DNA from: Limnomonas spitsbergensis
Lineage: Eukaryota; Chlorophyta; Chlorophyceae; Chlamydomonadales
Assembly (NCBI GenBank): GCA_037349105.1
Contig: JAYJMM010000119.1
Location: 6,521,001 to 6,585,000, forward strand
DNA: 64,000 bases
Reading direction: 5' to 3'
Shown here: positions 36,742 through 48,000 of the stretch, piece after piece
Position numbering within the stretch: position 1 is the first letter of the stretch
Layout: every line of letters starts with the position of its first letter
Translations under genes and position numbers: made by a program
The notes under the pieces: generated by a model
What the model was told of the DNA's origin: nothing
Databases searched by the model: none
The model's input: the letters and a program-made list of their open reading frames with translations, nothing else

Positions 36742-37496
36742 CACGAATATGGACCACCAGTACCTGGGGAAGCACCGACGGTGTGCAAGGTGTATGGCTG
36801 TGGGAAGATAATCAAGCTATCAGCTATGCGGTTGCACGTCGGAGCGCCTATCTTGCTGCGCCAATGTGGGGAAGCCTGTAGCTTTGAGCCAAGTGGTGTT
36901 GAGGGATGCGGCTTCTGTGGCATTGTGTGTTACGACATGACATCAGGCCTGTGCAAAACGGACTTGGGCAGAGGCTCTACCAGCGGCACGCTAGCAGTCG
37001 AGTCCCGCTGCCCCCTGAAGTACAAGATGTCATATGCGGCTGCTGTGAGGGGTTCTGCCAACAATCCTTGCACCAACAGACCAGTGGCTTGCACCATCTG
37101 CAGGGGCATCGCGGTACCATCCGTCCTTATGTATGGAGTTATCAGTTCCTAGATCACATGGAGTAGTCAGCCCACCCTGGTCAGGAGCTGACGGAGGCAG
37201 CAGATGTGACGCGATATGCCATCAGCGCTGAGTAGTTTAAGGGGGTGATGGGCAAGGAGCTCCCCAAGAAGCAGAAGGCCAGGCTTCTAAAGCAGCACAT
37301 CAGCACGCTCAAGTTAGATGCTAGTTTGATGCCACTCATGCGTGAGCCTCTCGTTTCTGGAGCCTCGTGGTCTCTAGGGACGATGGGTAGCTGGCAGGTG
37401 GTAGCTCGAGCAATGGGATATTCTTTTCTTTCACCGCTTGACATTTTTGAACCATCTACATTTATCGACACCATTAGAAGCGCACCGATGAGCTGA
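36742..37496 (+). pseudogene. Zinc-finger protein fragment (U7)
   Basis: Shared lesions plus the TAG insertion of U6. The CGFCGIVC segment continues YDMTSG instead of DDRTSG. Confidence 0.5.
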
Positions 37497-37741
37497 TTGA
37501 AATGGACCCCGCTCCCTTCCTTAAAGTCTGTTTTTTGACTGAGGAATTAAGGTTTTACTAGGTTCCGGAGGCGGGGGGGAGAGGCGGGTAGCCAGGGGTC
37601 GTTTGACATTTTTAATATGATGGGGTATTTGACTTTCTTTTTTGCCCCCGCTTCAAACGCCCATTGCAAAACGTGGTATTGCTGGCAGGCCTCCATCAGG
37701 GCCAGCCGAGCTTCCAGCATTCTAATACTGATTATGCCATG

Positions 37742-38371
37742 TGTCACAGTATATTACAGTATACGTGACAGAACCGTTTAGACCGCAGTTAGCGTCATCG
37801 GTGACTCCGCAGCTTCTCTGCGGAGTCTTCGGATTTGAGCTGAGACCTAGAAACCCGCTTACGCAGGATAAGTTTGACAGGTTCTACCGTACTCTGTATT
37901 GGGCCTGCCGGGTCCCTGTATCCCGGCAATTGCCTTGGCTAGTTACTTCGTCCCTTTCTAAAGGACAGACCTCTATTTGTAACAAGCACCGGACGTCTTC
38001 GAGACCTACAGCTTACACATAAGTCAGTACCTTAATTCGAGTCAAGCCTAGCTCAGCCTCCGCTGAACTAGCTGGAGACAAGTACCCCAGTAAGAGAAAC
38101 GAGTCCCTGCAGAAGAAGAAGTACGCAGTCTACGTCCCGTCCATCTCTCCGCGTGATACGCGGTAAGTGCCCTTAACATAGCCCGGCTGGTTCGCGACCA
38201 GACGGCCAGAAGGCCTATGCCCCTAAGTCAATTGCTATATACACAAATAACCAGCCCGCTGCTTAACTCGAAGAGCACTCGCAGCCAGTGAATAGTCACT
38301 GAGCCTGCCCGTAGGCGTCCATCACTGCCGTGAGGAAAGAAGTCCGCCACGGACCTGAAGCGCACATCGCG
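37742..38371 (+). repeat. Terminal repeat A1 (630 bp)
   Basis: Starts TGTCACAG, ends CACATCGCG. Identical by eye to A2 (55843-56472). Unlike an ordinary 5' LTR it is not followed by B. Confidence 0.95.
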
Positions 38372-38395
38372 TGTCCTTTAGAAAGGGACGAAGTA
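38372..38395 (+). promoter_or_regulatory. Candidate self-priming primer-binding site
   Basis: The 24 nt immediately after A1 (starting TGTCCTTTAGAAAGG, ending GAAGTA) are the exact reverse complement of 37944-37967 inside A1 (and 56045-56068 in A2). An RNA starting near 37944 could fold so that its first 24 nt pair here and prime copying of the A1 end, as in the Tf1-type self-priming mechanism. No TGG-type tRNA primer site is seen here. Confidence 0.55.
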
Positions 38396-39088
38396 GATTT
38401 AGCCTGATCAGCTCAATTTGCCAATTCCTGCTAAAGGTGCTTGTGCAGCGAATTGGAAATTTGTTTGCATACAAACGACCTTGGACAGCATTTGAACTGC
38501 ACTTTGCTGTGGTAATCTCCAGAGAGAGATTGCCAAGTTAAACTCTGAGAATCACTGAGCGTGGCAGCTTGGTGCTGAGTCCAGAAGTGGCTTGAAGATC
38601 TGGCTGTGGATTTATACACCCAGCAGATAATTCCCTGTGTGACTGCGGATTGAGATCAGGTGGATCCAATTTCTCATCATTGACAGAAGTAAACTTGTGG
38701 ATAGAACATCCAAGTTTGAAATCTTGTGGGTGTGCCAAAGGATCCCCGCAGGAACGCAGAGCTGAGCGGACACTACGCAAAAGGCAACATCCACGCAGGG
38801 CGTGTGACATCCACGCAGGACGTGAGACATCTAGAAGCAGCCCGGCCAGCAAGGTGGGAAGAACTGAAAGGGCGAAGGAGGATTCCGCCAGATTGAAACT
38901 AGTGAGCAGAAAAGCGGGAAGGCGAGGCCTTTCCTGCATAGTGCTGTACCTGCCATCCAATCTTGACTTGCAAAGGCCTCACCAGATTGCAGTAGGAACA
39001 AGGGGGCAGAAGCCTAGCGTTAGCAGATCTTGTAGAGGGTGTCGCCAGCACGCTTGCAGGACCGTGCGGTTCGTTAATTGCCTGAAGA
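38396..39088 (+). other. Leader between repeat A1 and ORF1
   Basis: About 690 nt without a recognised domain. Short overlapping ORFs occur on both strands. Presumed 5' untranslated/packaging leader of the retrotransposon RNA. Confidence 0.6.
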
Positions 39089-42000
39089 ATGACAGACGTA
39101 GATCTAAATCCCGATAGGCACCAGCACCCTGACGCCCAACGGAGAAGTGGGCGTCTGAGGGGGCTGGAGCCGGGTGTAAACCTGATGGAGGCTAGTGATG
39201 AGCTGGCTGCAGAAGCACTGTTGGTGGCGGCGAAGCTGGCAGGGCCAGTGGAACCGCCCACTGGAAACTGCAAGGTGCCAGAACCGGGTCGCGTACCGCC
39301 CAGAGAGGCAGGGGCGCAGGCAGACGGCTCAGCGCTGGTGACGCGCAAAGGCATCGGCCGAGGGGGTCCAGTGCCCGCCGATTTCAGGGGCAGCCTGGAA
39401 TTCGAGCAGTGGCAGACTCAGGCTGGAACACCAGAGCTGATTTTGGATCAAGCAACAGAGGTGTCACAGAGCTGTGACACGCGGCAGAGCTGCGAGCCCA
39501 AGGCCACGCCCCAGCAGAATCCGCCCAGGGTGGCCAGGGTTGCGCAGCGGGTCAACGAACCCAGTCAGCCGGATCAAAGGGCCGAGGAAGCCGCAGCACC
39601 AAGAGAGGTTGCAGGCTGTGATAAAGCCTGCCCAGACAAACAGCGAATGAAAGCAGAGGAAATGGAGGCCAGGAGTATGCCTGCAGGGGTCAAACACGAG
39701 GAAGCTGAGCCCCAGCCAGCAGCGGGCAGGCAGAGCTCGCAGGTCGGCAAGGAAAGGGAAAAGTCAGCTGTGCCGGTAGGAAATCCCTGGGCTGACCAAA
39801 TATCCGAGGAAGAACTGTCAGACCCAGTTCAAGAAGAGAAGGGGCAGCAGTCTAAGACAGGACTGCGCCCAAGGCAGCAGCTGCGACCGCGCAGGGTGCT
39901 GGTCAGAAGAGGAGCTGGATCCACAGGCTACGGGACGCCGCTGTCCAGGTTTCCGCCCAGTGTGGGCAGACCTGTGCAGAAATCCAAGGAGGGATCTAGC
40001 AGCCTGACGCAGAGAGACGACAGCCACAAAGAAATCCTGCGAGGATTTTTTCACGATCCATCAGGAGCGCAGGATACCAGCCCTAGTGAGCCAGAGCGCC
40101 CCAGGGCTGGGGGAGCAGTGTGCGGCGAAAAGGAGTCAGAAGTACATATGCAGCCGATCGGTTGGACAGGAATTTTGCAGTGGGCAACGGATCTGTGGAA
40201 GCAAGTTTGCTCCAGGACGTTCCTGCATTTCCAGGACCAGGTCACAGCTATTGAGGAGTTCAAGGCCCATCATCTGCGGGGATGGGCAACAAAGGCCATG
40301 CTGGGTATCCCCCACACAGGGCAGGACAGAGCAACGCTGTTAGCCGCTCTTGGACAGGTGTCCAAGGGAAGGGCGGGACGCGAAGCAGCACTGGCTGTTA
40401 AGGCCTTCGCAGACGAGTGGTGCAACGAGGTAACAGGAAATCAAGTGGAACCTGGATCCGAGCCGGAAGAGGAGGAGGACCAGGCATGGGAAGGATTTGA
40501 AACAGCAGTGCAGCGACCGGAGGAGCTCAGGGAGGTGCAAAGGTGGCAGCAGCAGGCAAGAGCCGCGCCAACCCCGGCACTCAGATCAGAGGCCTTCGAG
40601 GTCAGCAGCGAGCCAAGCCTCAGGGGGCGACCAAGGGGCAGGGAAGCGCCCAGAGCCAGCAGTCCAGCCGCCAGCGAAAGGGCGGAGTTGACTAGCCGAT
40701 CACTCGCCAGGATGGCAGAGCAAGGCACAGCAACACGCAGAGCAAGCAGGCAAGAGTCTTATGCGTTGCTACGCATAGTCGAGGACAAAGAGAACACATG
40801 CCAGGAAACCCAGGTGGATTACATCAAGGAATTCCTGAGGAACAGGCAGGCGGGCACAGCAAGTGGAGCCAGGAGGAATGAGCCTGCAGGCAGCGCACGG
40901 AGCAGTGGTCCAAGAATGCAGGAAGCCATAGAGGAAACGCAGTCTGATTCCTATGCCAGGAATTACACAGGCGGGACGCAGCCAGGTTGGCAGAGCCAGG
41001 AGCCGCCCAGGGGGCAGGCATACAACAGAGAACAGCCAAACCGGCATAGCCAGGAGCAGCCCAGAGGGCAGGCAGACGGCAGGGAACATCCAAGCCAGCA
41101 TAGCCAGGAGCCGCCCAGAGAGCAGGCAGATGGCAGGGAACAGCCAAGCCAGCAAAGCCAGGAGCAACCCAGGGGACCAGCGGAACACAGCAGAGGGGTG
41201 AGGCATGAGCAAGACCAGGAGCTGCCCAGGGGACAGGCAGAGCCGGGCAGAGCGCAGTCTTGGAGGCCTGGCTCTGACAGCAGACCAGGCAGAGGCGAAT
41301 CAGAACGGCTGCCACCCGAGGGAAGTAGAAGCTCTGCAGGAAGGGCAGGCAGGCAGCCATCACGAGAAGATCATGATCAGGAGGAGGATTATTACGGACA
41401 CAACAGATACCATTCAGGTCGCAGCCCATCGAGGGGCGGTGGTGGAGGATCTAGGTCGCGGTCAGAATCAGTTGATTCGGGACCAGGAGGAGTGGACAGA
41501 CGCAGGCCAGGAGCCAGGCAGGAGTCCAGCGACCAGGAAATGAAGAGGCTCGAGAGGGAGCAGGCAAGGGTGAACCTGCAGCTGCAGCAGCAAATGGTCC
41601 TACAGCTGGCAGGGGTAGCCAAATTCACCAAAATTCCAGCCATCCAAGGCAACGTGCCAGTGTTGGATATGTCGCACCCAGGCGCGGTTGCAGCCAGAAA
41701 ATATTGCCAGGCATGTGGATATTGGGGATCGCACAACAGGCTGGCACTGTCAGATGACCCGCCAGCGCTGGCTGTGGTGGCCGGAGAAATAGCTGGGTCG
41801 TGCCAGTCGCCATCAGCCATGACGATGTTGGTGAAATCACTGGTCAAGCTATGGGACAGCAAGCCGGCTAGCGTGGGGCCACTGATGGTAGCCATCAGGG
41901 CGGCGCCCCATGCAGGAGACAGGGCTGCCAGAGAAGCAGAAAGGATAAGGGGGATGTGGGTTGCCCCAGCAGAGGAGCAGTGTTGTGAAGCCTCGCTGCT

Positions 42001-45000
42001 AACCTTGTGGATCAAAGTGGTTCAAGCAGAGGTGGGAAAGCCAACCTCGGATGAGAGGACAGCCATTTCCAACCTCAGGCTAGGGGTGAAGACCACTCTC
42101 GACCCTGACGTCAAGCCAGAGGAGACGGTGGAAGCATTTGCTCACAGAGTGCTGTCGACAGCAGAGTTGCTGCAGATCTCAAGGGATGCAGTGGACCACT
42201 TTGGCAGGAGGCACTCGGTCTCGCATCTGTTCCATGATGGACTTCCAGCGCTCGCTAAGGCCAAACTGAGCAAGTTTGTTATGACCGTCCCAGGGTACCT
42301 CAGCATGACAGACGAAGATCAGATTGCAGTACTCACACAGCAGGTGGTGCTGTGGGAAAAGTTTGCCCTGGAAATGGGGGATCTAGGAGGCGCAAGCCTC
42401 AAGCAGATGGCCAGTGGGCCTGGCCAGGGGGAGGCGCAGTCCAACAGAACAAGGAAGGAGAGAACAGGACAATGGGAGATGCGGACACGCCTTGAAGGGG
42501 CAGGGAACCCCGCAGGAGCAGCAGCTGCCCAGCAACAGCGGAGTGACAAACCCAGAGGAGTTACCTGGGCAGATCAATCAGGAGCACCAAATTACAGCGC
42601 AGAAGGCGCTGCAGGGGCAGTCAAGGCATGCTACCAGTGTGGTAGCACGGCGCACCTGGCCAGGGATTGCAGGGCGCCCAGACCCAGGGATGAGCGCAGG
42701 CCGACGCCACTTGCTGCTGACATTACAGCTGGGCAGTCCAGGCCGCAGCAGCAGCAGTACCCGCTCCCACTAAGGCCGCAGCAGAGTCAGCCTGCAGGCA
42801 GACCGTACGAGCGGAATCAAAACAACAGGCAGTACCAACGACCAGGGCCTGGCCAGGGGGGTCAGGCTCAGCAAGCAGCACACGTGTCTCACCTAAGCAG
42901 CCCAACGGGGCAAGCCGAGCCAGAGGGCTGGCAACAGACTATGGCAGAGATGCTCAGCGAGTCTGTAGCACTCATGACGCAGGTTGGGCTAGTGCCCAAA
43001 TCCGCAGGATTCAAGCAGGCGGCTCACAACGCTCGTCCTAGGTCATTCTTGCCAGAACCCTGTCCGGAGGAGGAACCTGAGCAAAGGCTCGTGGAACCTG
43101 CCTCCAGGAAGGGAGCAAAGAGACTGGTTTTGAGCAAATTAGCTGACGATATGTCTGACATCCGACTGCAGGTGTTCAAGTTGAACGAGAGGCTGACGGC
43201 GCTGTCATTCACCACTATGCCCATGGGTTCAGAAGACCACAGGGGTAAGGCCAGTAAGGGCAGGCAGGAAAGCGAGGTGGTCACAGCTGCACCAAGGCTG
43301 CAGTATTTTAAGAACGACAGAAGCAACCTGGAGCAATGTGTGGGCCTAATGGTCAAAGGAAAGGTCCTGGTGGCACAGAAGGCCCTCATGGACTCAGCGT
43401 GCTCCTGTCATGTGATCACAGTCAACATCGCAGAACAGTTAGTCGCCATGGGGGCAGAGCTGATCAGGACGGATGAGAAGATCCGCACGACAGACAATGC
43501 AGGGGCAGATCTGTATGGGGTGCTGTTCATTTATGTGGTGTACGGATATGGAGGGCCCAATGCTATTATGGAACCCACGGTGGTCAGGGTCGTAAAAACA
43601 CCGCCCGATGCATACGAACACTTGGTGGGGAACCCAGAGTTTCTCAAGTACAATGGGGTTTTAGAGGCAGCAGGAAGGCTGACATTACGCCCCAGAGATG
43701 GCCCCCAGACAGTACGAAGGGTCAGGGACCTGACGCTGCCGTTGGTCCTAGCATCCCCAGCAGGGGGGTACCAGGCAGCAGCAGTAGCATGGGCAGGAAT
43801 CCGGTGTGGATTTGCAGAACGTGAAAGGTGGCCCGCGGCCAGGGTAGAGGAAGAACACGAGCCGCTCTTACAGCACGCCATGGCCACACACGCAGGTGCC
43901 GCCATGAGGACTGACCAGAAGGTGGGACAGAGTCGCGGAACAGCCGCAGGTGCAGGCAGAAGCACCGCAGATGCGGGCAGGAGCAGCCGTGAGGACCCGC
44001 AGGAGACTTTGCCCAGGCCGCGCCAGTGCGGGCAAACGCAGGCTGCAGTGCCCAGGGAGGGCAAGGTGGGCGCCAAGGCCGCTGCGTCACTATCGGGCCA
44101 GGCAGCAGCACAGGCAGTGGCCACTGCTGAGTTAGCAATGGCACTCAAGGCAGAGTCAAGGCCGGAATACGAAAAGGAGATCATTAGGAGATGTATGGAG
44201 ACAAGCCCGCGCTACCCATGTGTCTTGTGCGGAGAACCTGGCCAGCACTCAACAGAGGAGTGTGAACAGAGGATCCGGGAGATACTGCAGAAGCCTGCGG
44301 CAGGCCCCGCAGCCCAGGGGACATCACCAGGGGCCAAAGGGCGGGTAGGCTTTGGAGGAGCCGCAGCAGCAAGAGCTGCGTCAGCAGGACCCAGCAGGCA
44401 CTCGGAGGCGCAGGTGCCTGGCAAAGGCGAGAGGGCCGGTGCGGCTGACAGGGGCGTTAGGGAAGACGCCCCGGCAGCAGCAGAAGGAACGCAAGGGATC
44501 ACAGCAAACCGCGGACAGGAGGAGCCTGTCGGCAGGGAGGAGAGGGAAGTATCAGAGGAATCAGAGGAGGAAGAGGTCCATGATCGAAGGACCCCGAAGT
44601 ACATACGGGTGCTGAGGCTGCAGCAACAAGTAGAGTTACTGCAGCACGACGTCAAGGCAAGGGAAGAGCTGCTGTACCGCCAGGCGGCTGCAACAATTGA
44701 ATACCTGAGGTTGCAGCAGGTCAGGTGGACAGGCCTCCAGGACAACAATATACGGCTCACGGAGGTACAACGGCAATACATCTTGCGTGCAGACCAGCTG
44801 CGAGCGCTGTACGTCAACCTGGGGAGCCAGCAGACAGGAGAGCAGCTGCAGTCCGCAATCCCAGGTGACCCGGCGCTGGCAGAGCATATGGCAGCCATGT
44901 TTCAAACCGCGAAGGAGTTCGCGGAGGAGGACGAGAGCCTAAGCCAGGAGAAGCTGCAGGACCAGGAGCAGCAAGCCACCGGTCAGCAAGAACCAGGGGG

Positions 45001-48000
45001 CAGTGGCGGGGCCAGGCAGGCCAGCGGGGAAACGCGAGTGCGGCACAGGGGGGCAACCCCAGATGACGCCGTGCATACAGTAGCCAGGGAGCGCAGCAGG
45101 AGCGCGCAGAGGGCTCGCAGTGCAGAACGCCGCGGGGCGGTGCCTACACCAGAGGCGCGAACCCAGCGGCCAGACCGCGATGATAGCTTCGACAGGCCTA
45201 GCGGCAGGAGGCAGCAGTCACCCAGCGGGAATCGTGGGAGCCAGCCCAGGGGCAGGTCGCAAGAGCGAGGCACAGGTAGCCACGCCAGGCCATACCAGCT
45301 AGAACAGAGAATGCAGGATAGAGGGGGAACCTCCAACCAGAGCCCGCCGGGCAGGGCCCAGGCAGGGCGCAGCGTGATGGGGGGACAAAGGAATGTCCTC
45401 GGACCCCGCGATGGGGGGGTGTGCTTCAACTGTCAAAAGCCAGGGCACTTCGCTAGCGCGTGCCCAGAGCAGGGAGAGGCCTCGCAGCCTGGCGACAGCA
45501 GCCGGTTTGACCGATCACGGGCAGCAGGAGGCCCGGAAAGGAGCTGGGGAATCAGAGGACCAGGCAGGAGCCAGGAGGCGTCAGAAGACAGCATGAGGCG
45601 AGCTTACGAGGCCGCCAAGGAGGTCTCCTTTGAAGAGTGGAAAAGGCAGCAGGAGACAGCTGGGCCGAGTGAGCTGCCAGGCCCGCCAGGACGGCCGGGA
45701 CCAGCGGGGCAGTCTTACAACTCCAGGTGGGTCAGCCAGGAGAGGCACACGTGCATGATGTCGGTCCATGAAGGGTTTGGGCAGAACGCAGCAGCTCGGG
45801 GTGTGAGCTACCAGGCCGCAGCAATGCCGGTAACATTCCAGGTGGTGCCAGAGGGGCAGGTGGCCCAGCAAAGGCACCACTGGCAGATGGTGGTAGAGGC
45901 CCTAGCCATGAATCACTATGGTACACGACCCGCAGGGTCAGCCAGGTCTATGGCACATGCCGTGGAGTTTCTCAGGAACCTCCAGCAAAGAGGATGCCCG
46001 GCCCCATGTGAGGGGTGGCCTGGCATTCTCCAGCAGTTTCTCGACAAAGAATGGGACATCTACAATGACCAGATGGATGAGTTTGAGAGGATAGAGCAAG
46101 AGGCAGGACTCCAGCACAGGGTAGACGGGTGGGAAACCAGTTCCAGTGAGGACGGCACCAACGACTCAGAGGAAGGCCATGAGCCTCAAGCTCCTGTGGC
46201 AGCGCGTGAGGAAGAAGCTGCCATGCCCTGCCCAGGTACCCCGGAGGGCAACGCGGACACAGGCGTCGGGGTAGCGGTAGCAGCCGCCGGGACCCGGAAT
46301 GGGCTCAGCAGGCAGGATCACCACCCAGGGGCCAAGGGGGCGGCAGCTATGAGTCCAGAGGACACTACGGCGGGGGCCGTTAGGACCCATCACAGTACCA
46401 CCTCTCGGTCCAGCGCGGCCAGATGGGAGGAAGAGGACAGAGGGCTGCAGAGCAGCCGCAGCAGGGGCGAGAGGCCCGCTGCAGGGAATGAGGATTCCCA
46501 GTTCATCCAGGCCGGTACAGGGCGCCGGGGCCGGTCGGGCAGCAGAGGGCGGGCTCGCCCTGAGCCAGACCTGCCGAGATTGCCAGAAAGCAGGTGCTTC
46601 GTACAATGGTACCGCCTGGGGGAAGAAATGCCAGAGGCATCGTCTTCAGAAGCTATGATCACTCTGCCAGCGCAGTCCAAGGATGGGCTTTGTAGGTTGC
46701 AGAACCACAGGCTCCTGGAGGACAGGTCGCACACGTGCGTCAACATAGCGGCAGCCATGCAGGCAGTGGCCAGACTGATCTTTCCATGGGACGCGGTGAC
46801 AGCAGTCCTGCTGGGTGCAGCACTCAAGGGGTTCATCCAGCCCAGCACAAGGATGGAGGTTTATATGCAGAGGGGATGGTCACGGCACCCCATCTACGCA
46901 TCCTGCGTCAGCGAGATGGTGGAGCTAGCCGTCAAAGAAGGCATCACAGCAGTAGCCGCAACCGACAGGGCGCACCCAGACGTGCCGGATAGCGCGCGCA
47001 CCGAGGGGGCGTGGCAGGGTGCACAGCCCGGGTTCATGCGCACGCCATGGGCAGAAGACTGCGTCCACCAGTTGATGGAGCATTCCGCCCTCAGAGACCG
47101 CGCCTTCTATGTGCCAGTACAGGCCTTAAGAGAGCACGGACGGGGTGACAGGCCCGAGGATGGAGCCCACAGCGGGGCAGGGCTGTGCCATGCCGATAGG
47201 CCACGGCGGTGTGAGGCCACAGTTGAGGCATCGGTCACCATCCCCAGGATGGTCGCAGGGCAAGCTGTACCATGGGGAATGGACCCTGGGGAGGCCAGGG
47301 CAGCCATCCCAGTTCAGCAGCTGGTAACTTACTACTACGAGGAGCTGGAAGAGGGAGAGATGCCGGTGTCAGCAGCATGGATCCACATGCATGCGTCGCG
47401 GGATGATATGCCAGTCTTCCTGTTCGCCAGGTGCGAAGGGAACGTGGCGATCACCAGGTGTGCATCAGTCGACGAGGCAGAATTCCACGCGCACACGCAC
47501 GCCAGGGGAGCAGACCCAGCAACATGGGCAGTCATGCTCATGGCGTTGCAACGGGTTCTGCTCCCGGGACAGCTGTCAGCAGCCATGCGGCACGTCTGGG
47601 GCGTGGATGATCAGTGGGCGCCGCTGGAAATGACAGACTGCCCCACATGGCCATACGGGGCCCAGAGGTCGCCAGCGGATGGACCCATGTGGGAAGACGA
47701 AGAGGAGTTCGCGCGCTCGCCGTTCGCAGTGGAACGGTTAGAAGCGTGCGTGCACCAGTGGGTGCGCTGGGAGAGAAGAGCGTGGCGCGACAACAGGGCC
47801 AGCAGCGCGGTCCCGTATTGGCAGGCAAACGGCATGACAGTACAGCTGTGGAGGCAGGCGCACCCGGCAGGAGTGCGCACTCTGCACCCCCTGTTCAGAG
47901 GAGCAGGGGCGGATACCTACATGGAGGAGCTGGAGGAGCTGAGGACTCAGCCTGTGCCGGGGCGCTGGATGGTGGGCAGATGGGGTTCCCACCATTGGGA

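Noticed and set aside
37741..38022. 93-codon plus-strand ORF in A1 (and the matching ORF in A2)
   Set aside because: Lies in the terminal repeat, has no domain, and overlaps the fold-back region. Probably chance.
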